Of a stretch of DNA of 64,000 bases, positions 16,111 through 25,616 are shown in pieces. The notes below the pieces were generated by a model that ran no database searches, was not told the DNA's origin, and saw only the letters and a list, made by a program, of their open reading frames with translations. The first letter of the stretch is position 1, and every line of letters starts with the position of its first letter. Location: assembly GCA_023382675.1 (NCBI GenBank), contig JAHDWN010000021.1:1-64000 (forward strand), read 5' to 3'. The DNA comes from Anaerolineae bacterium. Its GTDB lineage: Bacteria; Chloroflexota; Anaerolineae; Aggregatilineales; Phototrophicaceae. The position numbers and the translations under genes are program-made.

Positions 16111-17445
16111 ATGGCGAAGCCAAAGATCGAGCCGCGTCTGCCCAAAGGGATGCGCGATTTCTTGCCTGCTCAAATGATCAAGCGTGAATATGTCTTCAAC
16201 ATCGTGCGCGAAGTCTTTCACCTCTATGGCTTCGAGCCGCTGCAAACGCCATCACTCGAATTGACCGAGACGCTGATGGGCAAATATGGTGAGGACGCGG
16301 ACAAGCTCATCTACAATGCGCGGCACACGGAGGGCAAAGAGGAACTGTCGCTCCGCTACGATCTGACCGTCCCACTGGCGCGCGTCGTCGGCCAATATCA
16401 GAACGACATCAGCCTGCCGTTCAAGCGTTACCAATTGTCACCGGTCTGGCGGGCGGAGCGTCCTCAGCGCGGGCGTTATCGCGAGTTTTATCAATGTGAT
16501 GCCGACATTGTCGGTGCGCAAAGTATGCTGGCAGACGCCGAGATCATTTCCTTGATCGTCACGACTTTGAAGCGTCTCGGCTTCAAGCAGTTCGTGGTCA
16601 AAATCAACAATCGCAAGCTGCTGACGGCTATCGGTGAGTATGCAGGGCTGGACGGCGAGCCACTTGCCAATCTCTATCGCAGCATCGACAAGTTCGACAA
16701 GATCGGTGCAGACGGCGTGCGTGATGAATTGCTCAAACGTGGCATCGCGCTCGAAGTGACCGACAGGATCATGGAATTGATCACGCGCAAGCTGCCGGGC
16801 ACTGAACAGTTGGATTATCTTGACGATGTTATGAGCAGCTTCTCCGCTGCCAGGGCGGGCATCGACGAGCTGCGTCAAATTGCCAGGCATCTGCAAGCTG
16901 CTAATGTCCCGGCAGATGCTTACGAGTTCGACTTCACCATGGTTCGCGGCCTGGGTTATTACACCGGCCCGATCTACGAGACTGTGATCACCGAGCCAAA
17001 CCTGGGCAGCGTGACCGGCGGCGGGCGCTATGACGAATTGGTGGGGTTGTTCCGTGGCGAAAGCCTGCCGACCACCGGCACGTCACTCGGCATTGAGCGC
17101 ATCATCGATCTGATGGATGTGCTCGACCTGTATCCGCCAGAGATCGGCGGCACTGTCGTGCAGGTCATGGTCAGCGTTTTTGGCGAAGACACCCAAGATC
17201 AGGCGGCGGCGCTGGCGGCGCAGCTCCGCGCTGCGGACATCTGCACCGAGATCTATTTGCAGGATCGGGCATTGGGCAAGCAAATGGGATATGCGGACAA
17301 AAAGCAGATACCTGTCGTTGCATTGTTGGGGCCGGATGAAATCGCGCAGGGCGTTGTCAAATTCAAGCGTTTGCGCGATGGGTACGAAATCACTACCCCA
17401 AACGCTGAGGCTGCAACCGCCGTCCGCAGCTTGCTGACCCGCTGA
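16111..17445 (+). CDS. hisS: Histidyl-tRNA synthetase
   Basis: The 444-residue protein starts at ATG 16111 behind GAGGAGA. It has class II synthetase motif 1 near residue 10-60 (PKGMRDFLP), motif 2 with RPQRGRYREFYQCDAD near 113-128, and the HisRS signature GLGYYTGPIYE near 278-288. Motif 3 (GTSLGIERI) is near 325, and a C-terminal anticodon-binding domain runs from about 350 to 440. It charges tRNA-His in the cytoplasm. The upstream region carries a promoter, a His-rich leader frame and a terminator, so expression probably responds to charged tRNA-His. Confidence 0.96.
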   Translation: MAKPKIEPRLPKGMRDFLPAQMIKREYVFNIVREVFHLYGFEPLQTPSLELTETLMGKYGEDADKLIYNARHTEGKEELSLRYDLTVPLARVVGQYQNDISLPFKRYQLSPVWRAERPQRGRYREFYQCDADIVGAQSMLADAEIISLIVTTLKRLGFKQFVVKINNRKLLTAIGEYAGLDGEPLANLYRSIDKFDKIGADGVRDELLKRGIALEVTDRIMELITRKLPGTEQLDYLDDVMSSFSAARAGIDELRQIARHLQAANVPADAYEFDFTMVRGLGYYTGPIYETVITEPNLGSVTGGGRYDELVGLFRGESLPTTGTSLGIERIIDLMDVLDLYPPEIGGTVVQVMVSVFGEDTQDQAAALAAQLRAADICTEIYLQDRALGKQMGYADKKQIPVVALLGPDEIAQGVVKFKRLRDGYEITTPNAEAATAVRSLLTR

Positions 17446-17518
17446 CTTTGCGCTTTTGGGATAACCTTAGGGGTATACTGGCTAAAAGGCCATGAATGGT
17501 ACCGGAGGAATCTGAACC

Positions 17519-18862
17519 ATGATTGACTCTGTTCAATATCCCGATGTTCTGGGCGCGCTCACGGGCGGAAGCCGTGTCGCCATGGGGGCAATGCAGTTTG
17601 CGCTGGCCTTAAACCCAGATGTAATCTGCGCCGGACGCGCTTCAGAAGTGATTCTTCTGGCGCAAAATGCCAGCGATCAGAAGGTCGAGATTGCGGCATT
17701 GCTGCATCTACCAGATCACGATGCCAAACGCCAAAAAGGTCGTTTTATCAGCCGCAGCGCGCGCGTGGCGGTGCCGGTACAACCAGGCGAAGTCGGCTAT
17801 ATCAGTTTGCCGTTTGGTATTCTGCCTGATACAGCTACCAGCGATCAGTATAAACTAAGCGTCGATGTCGAGGTCAGATCGGTGAGTCAGGGCAAACCAG
17901 CACGTGTTCGAGGCCAAGATGGCGGTGTCACCTTTAATCCCGATACGATTTCGGCTGATGCACGGGTGCATTATGAGGCTCTGCAAGAACTGACGTTCTC
18001 GGCGCATAAACCGGCCTTACGCAACGCTCTTGACGCGACGTTTACCGTTACAGAGGCACGTCTCGCGCCGCCGCCGAAACTCAAAGCGCAATGGACGAGT
18101 TTGTGGACAATCGCAGATGCTGACGAACGGCTGATCATGCTGCGCTACGCAGATTTGATCACAGTCAAAGTTCTGCCCCAATTGCGCCGCCAAAAACTGC
18201 TGCCGCCTCTGGTCGAATCGACCAAGACTCACTTTAGCGATGCTGGCTACACCCTTCACGATGTCGAGGCGACACTCATTGCCAAGATGCTGACCCTGAT
18301 CCTCGAATACGCGTCACCACAAGATAGTGCGCACGGATTTATGGCTGCCGGCAATTATTCGATCACGCCTTTATTTCAGCGCTTATTGCGGGATACCAAT
18401 CAGGAGATCACTCTGCCTCGCTGGTTTAACGGCTTTCTGCGTCTGCTGGGTCAGGATGAACGTGTCGCTGATTATGCGCCGCGCGTCATTCCGCGCACGC
18501 TGTATCTGCCGCTGCTTTACGATGCGGTGGAACATGCTTTTGCGCTGGTTCAGCAAGTATCCGGCCAGAGCCTGGGTGAGAAGAATGAAATCGAAGCCTA
18601 TGCCGCACAGTTGATCGAAATGCTTGAGAACAAGCGAGCGGTAAATTTCCAGCGTGTCTATCTGCCCTTGGTGATGGGTGGTGTGCTGGTAAACGACAAA
18701 ATCCTCATGCCGGGCGAACAGCAGGACGATCAGGTCAGTCAGTTGGTCAATATTCTGGACGAGCGCCGGCAGGAGATGACGATTGACGACGCGGACATTG
18801 TGGAACTGACGGAGCAAATGATCCATCGCGCCACCAAAATCTACGGTCATCGCGGCGAATAA
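17519..18862 (+). CDS. Conserved protein of unknown function
   Basis: I do not recognise this 447-residue protein. It starts at an ATG preceded by GGAGGAA. It has no signal peptide and no membrane helix. Residues 25-150 look like a beta-rich domain with alternating hydrophobic strands (SEVILLAQNASDQKVEIAAL, RVAVPVQPGEVGYISLP), similar in feel to Ig-like or arrestin-like sandwiches. The rest is mainly helical, with Leu-rich helices around 205-300 and 330-440. It follows hisS by 73 bp on the same strand and converges with marR. Confidence 0.75.
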   Translation: MIDSVQYPDVLGALTGGSRVAMGAMQFALALNPDVICAGRASEVILLAQNASDQKVEIAALLHLPDHDAKRQKGRFISRSARVAVPVQPGEVGYISLPFGILPDTATSDQYKLSVDVEVRSVSQGKPARVRGQDGGVTFNPDTISADARVHYEALQELTFSAHKPALRNALDATFTVTEARLAPPPKLKAQWTSLWTIADADERLIMLRYADLITVKVLPQLRRQKLLPPLVESTKTHFSDAGYTLHDVEATLIAKMLTLILEYASPQDSAHGFMAAGNYSITPLFQRLLRDTNQEITLPRWFNGFLRLLGQDERVADYAPRVIPRTLYLPLLYDAVEHAFALVQQVSGQSLGEKNEIEAYAAQLIEMLENKRAVNFQRVYLPLVMGGVLVNDKILMPGEQQDDQVSQLVNILDERRQEMTIDDADIVELTEQMIHRATKIYGHRGE

Positions 18863-18871
18863 AGATTTCGC

Positions 18872-19345
18872 CTACGCCGGGCTGTCGATTAACGGCATCC
18901 CACGCACGACAATATCGACGTAGCGTGACAGGTAGGCGATGATATTTTGCCGATCATCGGCGCTTAACATGCAAAACAAGGCTCGCACATATTCGAGCAG
19001 GCTTGTTTGCACAGCAGCGAATCTTTCCTGACCAGCCTCAGTCAGGATAACACGTACCGACCGGCGATCTGCGTCGTCAGGTTGGCGCAGCACCAGGGGA
19101 GGCGATTGGGCTTCCAATCGCTTGACCAATCCCGTCATCGTGGCACTCGTCAACCCATGCACACGCGCAATTTGCCCAATTGAGCATTCGCCACCTTGCT
19201 CGACAAGGGTCTTGAGCACGTAGAACTGCGGTGTGGTTAAGCCGTGCATTGCGAAATGGCTGGCAAGACGTTTTTCGCCATCAAGCACGATCTCGAAAAG
19301 TAAGGCCCAAAGATGCATGACGTCGTCGTCAACCATGTCCGCCAT
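18872..19345 (-). CDS. MarR-family transcriptional regulator
   Basis: From ATG 19345 (MADMVDDDVM), preceded by GGTGGGGA, this is a 157-residue winged-helix protein. The DNA-binding core includes SIGQIARVHGLTSATMTGLVKRLE and the wing motif QPDDADRRSVRVILTEAG, both diagnostic of MarR. Such dimers repress adjacent genes and respond to phenolic or oxidant ligands. A TACAAT element at 19382-19387 on the minus strand could be its -10. The thioredoxin-fold remnant lies just upstream on the same strand. The target genes cannot be told from this window. Confidence 0.88.
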   Translation of the reverse strand: MADMVDDDVMHLWALLFEIVLDGEKRLASHFAMHGLTTPQFYVLKTLVEQGGECSIGQIARVHGLTSATMTGLVKRLEAQSPPLVLRQPDDADRRSVRVILTEAGQERFAAVQTSLLEYVRALFCMLSADDRQNIIAYLSRYVDIVVRGMPLIDSPA

Positions 19346-19413
19346 GACAGATGCGTTCCCCACCCATGATCGTAAAAAAACTATTGTAGCGCACACGCAA
19401 AATCAGGGCGAAA

Positions 19414-19830
19414 TCAGCGGGCGGGCAAATTCAGCGACTGGGTAGTGCGCAAAACCAATTTCAATTCTGGCAGGTCAGATCCATCAATTGACCAGCGCAC
19501 ACGCACATATCCCTGCACGTCGATGAGCACAATCGCATTTCGGCGCTCAACCGCGCATAGATAGCGCAGCCGGAGGTCGCTATCGGCAAACAGAGGGAAA
19601 GTCAGGGGTATGGGACTGCTGGTGAAGAAGTCTTTCAAAGTATGAGCGGCATTCGACGTTACCAGGGCGCTGAACACACCTTGGCCCATCAAGGGCCGCG
19701 TAACCCGATTCACCCAGCGGATCACGTGTTCATTGCCGGGGGCCCAGATGTCGCCCACAAACACGGGTAAAATTCCGCGCTCGCCCATAAGTGAATCCAA
19801 TGTGTGCGCTTCCCCAAGATGATCGTACAC
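19414..19830 (-). CDS. Thioredoxin-fold (AhpC/TSA-like) protein without catalytic Cys, start uncertain
   Basis: The frame gives 138 residues from a GTG at 19830. GILPVFVGDIWAPGNEHVIRWVNRV corresponds to the first strand and active-site region of peroxiredoxin-like proteins, but the peroxidatic Cys is replaced (DIWAPGN). The middle and end (PLTFPLFADSDLRLRYLCAVERRNAIVLIDVQGYVRVRW) match the later strands. In-frame sense continues upstream (LPGTARALIVYD) to a stop at about 19882 without an ATG. The gene may be 5'-truncated or use a rare start. It may be decaying. Confidence 0.5.
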   Translation of the reverse strand: MYDHLGEAHTLDSLMGERGILPVFVGDIWAPGNEHVIRWVNRVTRPLMGQGVFSALVTSNAAHTLKDFFTSSPIPLTFPLFADSDLRLRYLCAVERRNAIVLIDVQGYVRVRWSIDGSDLPELKLVLRTTQSLNLPAR

Positions 19831-20103
19831 GATCAGCGCGCGCGCAGTGCCCGGCAGGCGTGAAATCCACGAAGCGGATGATTATCGCTCACTATCGTTC
19901 ACATCATTTCTATGAAGCGCCACAATCGAACAGATTACTCTCACACATTCTAGTCAGGAGTGGCATCAAGATGTTTAATGCGATGTGAAATGTTTGTGAA
20001 GGTAAATCCAGATGCTCGCCTGAAGATGTCTCGCAGGTTTGTTATTACGCAGTACAATTACGTTCTGGTTCTTGCCGGTTCTTTTACCACAAGGTAGATA
20101 GTC

Positions 20104-21168
20104 ATGAGTCGCATCCTGCTCATCATGTTGATCGCAGCGCCTGCCGCGGTTATTGCGCGTCTGGCTGGCGCAGATCCTGTACTGGTCTTCATTCTCTCCG
20201 CCGCCGGGTTGATTCCGCTGGCGGACATGATCGGCGAAGCGACGGAAGAACTGGCGGCCTACACCGGCCCCCGGCTCGGCGGCCTGCTGAATGCGACACT
20301 CGGCAATGCTGCCGAACTCATTATCACCATTTTCGCTATCCGAGAAGGCCTGCTCGATCTGGTCAAAGCCTCGATCACAGGCAGCATCGTTGGCAACCTG
20401 CTGCTGGTCTTGGGGCTGGCATTGCTTGCTGGCGGCCTGCGTAATGGCATTCAGTTTTTTGATCGGCGTCAGGCTGGGCTGAATGCGACTCTGCTCATTC
20501 TGGCAGTCGTAGCGCTTGCCATACCGTCGTTGTTCGACGTGGCAGTGGCAGAAGTGCCCTCGTCCGAGTTGCTCTTTAGCGAGGGCGTCGCCATCGTTTT
20601 GATCATTCTTTACGGGTTGACGCTGCTTTATGGCTTCACGGCACGCACGCCTGATCGCGCCGTGACCAGAGAAGCCGCGCCTGAGCATGAGGCACGCTGG
20701 AGCTTGCGGTTTTCCATCATTGTTCTGGTGATTGCCACGGTGGGGACGGCCATCGTCAGTGAAACACTGGTCGGCGCGGTCGAGCCAGTCACGCAGGCGC
20801 TGGGTCTGACCGAATTCTTCCTGGGCATCATCGTCATTCCGCTTGTTGGTAACGTTGCCGAGCATCTCGCCGCCGTCACCGTTGCTGTCAAAAACAAGAT
20901 GGAGCTGAGTTTATCGATTGCGCTGGGATCGAGCCTGCAAATCGCTCTGTTTGTGGCGCCACTGCTCGTTTTTATCAGCCTCCTCTTCGGCAAACGCTTG
21001 CTGCTTGTCTTCAACGAGTTCGAGTTGATCGCGCTGATCGGTGCGTCGGTTATCGCTGCCTTTATCGCGCAGGACGGCGAGAGCAATTGGCTGGAAGGTG
21101 CAATGCTGCTGGCCGTCTACCTGATCATTGGCCTGGCGTTTTTCTTCCTGCCGCCGCATTTCGTCTGA
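20104..21168 (+). CDS. cax: Ca2+/H+ antiporter, CaxA family
   Basis: This 354-residue protein has about eleven hydrophobic segments and the duplicated CaCA exchanger motifs. GGLLNATLGNAAELIITIFA at about residues 59-78 is the first alpha repeat, and GNVAEHLAAVTVAVKNKMELSLSIALGSSLQIAL near 248-280 the second. An acidic stretch (EVPSSELLFSEG) lies between the halves. It should expel Ca2+, or another divalent cation, in exchange for protons at the cytoplasmic membrane. AAGGTAG precedes the ATG. No manganese riboswitch-like element was seen upstream. It converges with the MaoC gene, the stop codons being adjacent. Confidence 0.93.
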   Translation: MSRILLIMLIAAPAAVIARLAGADPVLVFILSAAGLIPLADMIGEATEELAAYTGPRLGGLLNATLGNAAELIITIFAIREGLLDLVKASITGSIVGNLLLVLGLALLAGGLRNGIQFFDRRQAGLNATLLILAVVALAIPSLFDVAVAEVPSSELLFSEGVAIVLIILYGLTLLYGFTARTPDRAVTREAAPEHEARWSLRFSIIVLVIATVGTAIVSETLVGAVEPVTQALGLTEFFLGIIVIPLVGNVAEHLAAVTVAVKNKMELSLSIALGSSLQIALFVAPLLVFISLLFGKRLLLVFNEFELIALIGASVIAAFIAQDGESNWLEGAMLLAVYLIIGLAFFFLPPHFV

Positions 21169-22059
21169 TCAGGAAGCAATTTCGACAACGGCATTGCTCA
21201 GGACAATCGCGTCACGCTCGGTGACGCGCGTGCGGATAATGACGCGATTGTCGTCTTCGATCCACATCTCGGTTGTGAGCATGTCGCCCGGAAACACTGG
21301 CTTGGCAAACCGAGCGCGGATGCTCTTGAAGCGGGCAGGCGCATTGCCGCAGACATGTTTGAGCACCGCCCGCGCCGCGAACCCGAACGTACACAATCCG
21401 TGCAATATTGGCCTGTCGAAGCCACCAAATGCGGCCATCATCGGATCGACGTGCAGCGGATTGATGTCGCCGGATAAGCGGTAGATCAACGCCTGGCGAT
21501 CCAGCGTTGCTTCTGAATGCACGATGTCCGGCGCGCGATCTGGCGGATTGTTGACATCGCGCGATGGGCCACGCTCACCACCGAAGCCGCCCAGGCCGCG
21601 AATGAACATTGCCGACTGGTTGAAGGCGATCTCGCGCTCCTGTTCGTCATAGCAGGGCACGTCGGTCACGATCAACACACCACTGCCTTTGTCGTAGACG
21701 GCGCTGATACGTGGCTTGCAGGTGACACGTCCGCGCACAGGCAGCGGTTCTTTGATCTCGACATATTGCTCGCCATGAACGAGCGCCATCGGATTGAACG
21801 TCAGACCGGGGAGGCGACCACTGATCAGGGTGTGAATCATCTGGGTCGGGAAAATGACGGCGAAGGTTGGCAGCGCAACAAACCCGGTGCCGCTGTTCTC
21901 GTAAACAAACTTCAATTCTTCCTGATCCAGCCAATCGGCGGGGGCACCGACTCCTAGCGCGTAGACGGCTACATCGCGCTCGGTGTATTCATAGGTGATG
22001 GGGTCAAATCGATAGCCCAGTAGCTGATCAAGATCGACACTACTGTCAGAATCGGTCAT
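21169..22059 (-). CDS. MaoC-type (hydratase 2) acyl-CoA dehydratase
   Basis: This 296-residue protein has the double hot-dog build of eukaryotic-type enoyl-CoA hydratase 2. An N-terminal half (residues 10-150) lacks the active site. The C-terminal half (170-290) has the catalytic hydratase 2 motif YRLSGDINPLHVDPMMA, followed by GGFDRPILHGLCTFGFAAR. The Asp and His of SGDINPLH are the expected catalytic pair for R-specific hydration of 2-enoyl-CoA. It may work in fatty acid or steroid side-chain degradation. No other beta-oxidation gene is directly adjacent. Confidence 0.9.
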   Translation of the reverse strand: MTDSDSSVDLDQLLGYRFDPITYEYTERDVAVYALGVGAPADWLDQEELKFVYENSGTGFVALPTFAVIFPTQMIHTLISGRLPGLTFNPMALVHGEQYVEIKEPLPVRGRVTCKPRISAVYDKGSGVLIVTDVPCYDEQEREIAFNQSAMFIRGLGGFGGERGPSRDVNNPPDRAPDIVHSEATLDRQALIYRLSGDINPLHVDPMMAAFGGFDRPILHGLCTFGFAARAVLKHVCGNAPARFKSIRARFAKPVFPGDMLTTEMWIEDDNRVIIRTRVTERDAIVLSNAVVEIAS

Positions 22060-22101
22060 CCCGTCCTCCGATTATGGTTGGAATCGCGTGAATTCAAGCT
22101 T

Positions 22102-22119
22102 ACCGCTGGCGACAGCGGT
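22102..22119 (-). other. Short stable hairpin
   Basis: accgctg / cagcggt pair perfectly around a 4-nt loop in the 126-bp gap between the MaoC gene and the lipoprotein gene. No T tract follows, so its role is unclear. Confidence 0.3.
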
Positions 22120-22185
22120 GTACAAACGATCTGATACCCTGCGACGTGAGATCCGTATGCTTTTGTCGGCGCACTCACGAAGTCG

Positions 22186-23529
22186 CTATCCAGTCGGTGT
22201 TGCTTGCGGCGTCGGGAAAACAAAGCGCACGCTATCTAGGATCGCTTGCAGTTCGGCGCGCGCCCCGTCGATAGCCTCAATCGGATCGGTGAAGACGTAG
22301 AATTCAAAATTGATGTCATTCTGCTGTAACCCGGCAAACCAGCCGCGCGTATCGGCGGTTTCCGGGCACGTCACGGCGGAGAACTGCGTCCCGACAGCTG
22401 TCAGCCCACCCACGCTGTACTCTCGGCGCAAATCGGTACCGATGTTGCAGCCCTGCTCGATGACCGCCAGCCGCAGCAACCGCAGCCCATCCGTAAAGAG
22501 ATCGACTTGTATTGAGGCTGTGTCAAAGGGGTTGCCGACTACCAGATTGGGAAATCCCCACAACAGCGCAATATTGCCCGTGCCGCCGGTAACAGGCCCG
22601 CTGTAGTAGCTGAACGGGATACTGCGCATTCCATCGACATCGCCCAGGAGCAGTATGTCATGGCGCGTGCGCCAGTCCTCCGGGAGTGTCAGCGTCAGCG
22701 GCGGCGGAATCTCCTGGTTTTGCACCGGCGGCAGCGTAATCACGACCGGCTCGGTGGAGTTCGGGTCGATGGTCGAATCGGGCGACGGCGTGTTGGTCGC
22801 CTCGATAGCCGCACGGATGGCCGCGTCCGCGCGTGCGATCTCGATCCGGATCGCCGCATCAATCGACTCGGCATCAGGCTGTGCTGGCTCGGCATTGACA
22901 AAAACGGTTGGCGTGCCGGCGAATCCGGTCTGTGCTTGCGAGCTGGCAATAGCGCTGGAAAGCGTGTTACCCGGTCGTGTGCTGAGCATACACGTATCCC
23001 ACGCCGTCTGATCCAATCCTAATTCAGCCACGCCCGACACCAAACGCTCGCTGGTGAAAGCGTCGCCGCCGAACTGCTCGACCCAACTGTAAAGCTGGTC
23101 TGCGTAGCGCCAGAAGCCGTTCTGATCGCTCGCGCAGAGGGCGGCGCGGGCGGCGGGATCACCGTTGGGCAGTTCGCCGCTGGTCATGGGCACGAAGGTG
23201 AGCAGCGCCTCGCCGTTACGAACGCGCTGGAGGATGGTCGGCAATGATTGCCTGTAAAAATTGAGACAGGCAGTGCAGTCAAAGGCGGTGAAAACGACGA
23301 CGGAAACCGGCGCATTGGGAAAGCCGATTTGCGGGAACCCAAGCCCGGTTGCCGTTTGCGGCAGATTCGCATAGGTATCGTCGGGGGATGGCGTTGGCAC
23401 GGCCAGCGCAGTCGGCGTTGACGAGGGAACAGGCGTGAATTCGAGCGTTGCTTCCGGCGGCTGAGACGCAGGCGTACACCCGGCAGCCAGCATACCGCAC
23501 AGCAACAAGACAAGGACAGAACGCAGCAT
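22186..23529 (-). CDS. DsbA-like thioredoxin-fold lipoprotein
   Basis: From ATG 23529 this is a 447-residue lipoprotein. Its signal peptide ends in the lipobox LAAGC, with Cys at residue 18. A Pro/Thr-rich linker runs to about 55, then a DsbA-like domain (about 60-240) contains FDCTACLNFY, a CxxC redox motif, and the cis-Pro stretch TGFAGTPTVFVNAEP. Residues 280-440 form a separate exported domain of unknown type. It probably acts as an extracytoplasmic thiol oxidoreductase, as in bacteria that extract hydride from periplasmic cysteines. It is transcribed divergently from the GT-C protein. Confidence 0.85.
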   Translation of the reverse strand: MLRSVLVLLLCGMLAAGCTPASQPPEATLEFTPVPSSTPTALAVPTPSPDDTYANLPQTATGLGFPQIGFPNAPVSVVVFTAFDCTACLNFYRQSLPTILQRVRNGEALLTFVPMTSGELPNGDPAARAALCASDQNGFWRYADQLYSWVEQFGGDAFTSERLVSGVAELGLDQTAWDTCMLSTRPGNTLSSAIASSQAQTGFAGTPTVFVNAEPAQPDAESIDAAIRIEIARADAAIRAAIEATNTPSPDSTIDPNSTEPVVITLPPVQNQEIPPPLTLTLPEDWRTRHDILLLGDVDGMRSIPFSYYSGPVTGGTGNIALLWGFPNLVVGNPFDTASIQVDLFTDGLRLLRLAVIEQGCNIGTDLRREYSVGGLTAVGTQFSAVTCPETADTRGWFAGLQQNDINFEFYVFTDPIEAIDGARAELQAILDSVRFVFPTPQATPTG

Positions 23530-23611
23530 ATGCCATCCTTTAGTGTCAGCCTGATCTGCGAGCATTATTGTTGTGGATGCGCGGACTGTCAACTGCGATA
23601 CAATCTGTCAT

Positions 23612-25417
23612 ATGCAATACACACGTCATCTTCGCCCCTGGCTCGTACTCGGACTCGTGTTCTTCAGCTTCGCCGCGAGCATCTTCTTCAGCAGCAGCGT
23701 ATTCGAACACCTGCCCCACCTGGAAGATGAACTTGCGTACCAGTTCCAGGCGCGTGTGCTTGCGCGCGGGGATCTCGTCATCGACAGCCCACAGAATGCT
23801 GGTGCATTCTGGCAGCCCTTCGTTGTGGATCGTGGTGGTCATCGCTTCGGTAAGTATCCTCTGGGCTGGCCGGCGCAGCTTGCAATCGGCGAAATTCTGG
23901 GCGCGCCCTGGATGGTGAACGCGTGGCTGGCAGCCTTGACCACCGCTCTTATGTACAGCCTGGGCAACGCGATATTCAATCAGGATACCGGCTTGATCGC
24001 GGCTGCGCTCACTGCCTTTTCGCCTATCGCGCTCTTGCTGAGCGGCACCTTGATGGGGCATACATCCGCGCTGTGTTTCAGCGTGCTGCTGCTGTATGCC
24101 GCCTGGCGCATGGAGCGCTCTAAACACGCGGTGCGCTGGGGCGTTGTGGCGGGCATCGCCCTGGGCATGATCATCGCCAACCGGCCTATGAGCGGTATCG
24201 CGCTCGGTCTGCCGCTCATCGTCTGGAAGGGTGGACGTTTCCTGGCGTTGCTCGCCGCGGAAATACGCAGATCAGAAGTGCAGCCGCGCTTCCGACAAAC
24301 CCGCGCCATGTTGTGGCCGCTCGTTGTGATGAGCGTGATCACTTTGCTGATCGCCGCGACCATTCCGCTCTTCAGCGCCGTTGCTGTGGGCGATCCAACG
24401 GTGAATCTGTACACCCAGGTCTGGGGCTACGACCGCATCGGCTTCGGCGAAGGTTATGGCGTCAGCGGGCATACGCTGGCAAAGGGCTTCAACCATCTGG
24501 GTTGGGATCTCTCACTGCTGGCCGCAGATCTCTTTGGCTGGCAGCGTGGCAGCTTTACCGACGCCGTGATTACTCACCTTCAGCAGAATTCGGATCGCTA
24601 TCCCAATCTTGGCCTGAGTTGGGTGCTGCTGCCTTTCGGCTTATGGATTGCGCTGCGGCGTTCATGGGTATTTCTGGTTGCGTGGGTGATCGTGGGTGTT
24701 GGCCTGGTCTGGCTTGCGCTCAATCCTGGATATAACTCATTTGCGGAGCCGTCGGTTGCCTGGCTGTGGATCGGCTGTGCGCTGGCGTGGGCGCTCGCTC
24801 CAGCGGGGTGGTCGGCGCTGCGCGGTGACGTTCGGCAGCACGGCTGGATCTGGGTGCTGATCGGTGTCGGCCTGTGTGTGCTGATCGGACACATGACCTA
24901 CTGGGTCGGGTCGCAGCGCTACAGCACGCGCTATTACTTCGAGGCGCTCATCCCGCTCGCTCTGCTCAGCGCAGTACCGTTTGCCTGGGCTGCGAAACGT
25001 TTTGGGCGAGCGCCGGTCTATCTGGCAGTCGGCGCGCTGTGCCTGTTCACGTTTACCACTTACAGCCTGCCGCGCATTGGCGCGCTGCATGGCTTCAACA
25101 ATGTCACCCAGGCCTGGATCGACCGGGCGGTGGAGCGCCGGCAGGCTGACTGCCCGCTGCTCGTCATCGTCACCGGCCCGGATTTAAGCTGGCGCTCAAT
25201 GGGCACGTTCATGGCCGTGACCAGTCCGTATCTCGATAGTGACATCATCGGTGCCTACAATCGTGTCCAGAATGTCGGCGATTCCGGATTACGTAATCAA
25301 CTGATCGCCGCTTTCCCTGAACGCCAGGTCATCGAAATGCAGGGGCAGGGCATCGACGCCGATTTTGTCGACACTGAGTCACCGACCATGGGCTGTGAGG
25401 CAGTGCCTGCATCCTAG
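23612..25417 (+). CDS. GT-C-fold integral membrane glycosyltransferase-like protein
   Basis: The 601-residue protein (start ATG 23612) has about twelve membrane segments. The first extracytoplasmic loop carries an acidic motif, HLPHLEDELAYQFQARVLA (about residues 34-52), as in PMT/ArnT-type GT-C enzymes, where Asp/Glu residues bind a polyprenyl-phosphate sugar. The C-terminal 90 residues are extracytoplasmic. It could glycosylate a surface protein, lipid or polymer; donor and acceptor are unknown. The start region overlaps the promoter zone shared with the divergent lipoprotein gene. Confidence 0.75.
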   Translation: MQYTRHLRPWLVLGLVFFSFAASIFFSSSVFEHLPHLEDELAYQFQARVLARGDLVIDSPQNAGAFWQPFVVDRGGHRFGKYPLGWPAQLAIGEILGAPWMVNAWLAALTTALMYSLGNAIFNQDTGLIAAALTAFSPIALLLSGTLMGHTSALCFSVLLLYAAWRMERSKHAVRWGVVAGIALGMIIANRPMSGIALGLPLIVWKGGRFLALLAAEIRRSEVQPRFRQTRAMLWPLVVMSVITLLIAATIPLFSAVAVGDPTVNLYTQVWGYDRIGFGEGYGVSGHTLAKGFNHLGWDLSLLAADLFGWQRGSFTDAVITHLQQNSDRYPNLGLSWVLLPFGLWIALRRSWVFLVAWVIVGVGLVWLALNPGYNSFAEPSVAWLWIGCALAWALAPAGWSALRGDVRQHGWIWVLIGVGLCVLIGHMTYWVGSQRYSTRYYFEALIPLALLSAVPFAWAAKRFGRAPVYLAVGALCLFTFTTYSLPRIGALHGFNNVTQAWIDRAVERRQADCPLLVIVTGPDLSWRSMGTFMAVTSPYLDSDIIGAYNRVQNVGDSGLRNQLIAAFPERQVIEMQGQGIDADFVDTESPTMGCEAVPAS

Positions 25418-25464
25418 AGCATCAGGAAAGGCACACAGATTATCACGATAAGCCGAGGCGGGGA

Positions 25465-25493
25465 TTGACACACACTCCCCGTCGGGCTAACAT
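25465..25493 (+). promoter_or_regulatory. Promoter of tRNA-Ala
   Basis: TTGACA (25465-25470) and TAACAT (25488-25493) are spaced by 17 bp, 18 bp upstream of the mature tRNA 5' end. Confidence 0.7.
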
Positions 25494-25510
25494 ACGAACA
25501 CAACACAAAC

Positions 25511-25583
25511 GGGCCTATAGCTCAGCTGGGAGAGCGCTTCAATGGCATTGAAGAGGTCAGGGGTTCGAATCCCCTTAGGTCCA
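25511..25583 (+). tRNA. tRNA-Ala (anticodon GGC)
   Basis: The 73-nt sequence folds as a cloverleaf. The acceptor stem GGGCCTA pairs with TAGGTCC (one G-T pair), the D arm is GCTCAGCTGGGAGAGC, the anticodon stem CTTCA/TGAAG encloses loop ATGGCAT with anticodon GGC, and the T arm contains GGTTCGAATCC. The discriminator base is A and CCA is not encoded. Confidence 0.97.
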
Positions 25584-25616
25584 CAATTATCCCCGTTTTA
25601 GTTACCCACAGCAGAT

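Noticed and set aside
19890-20103. A manganese (yybP-ykoY) riboswitch upstream of the cation antiporter gene
   Set aside because: No conserved GGGGAGUA-like or matching loop motifs could be found in the 270-bp leader.
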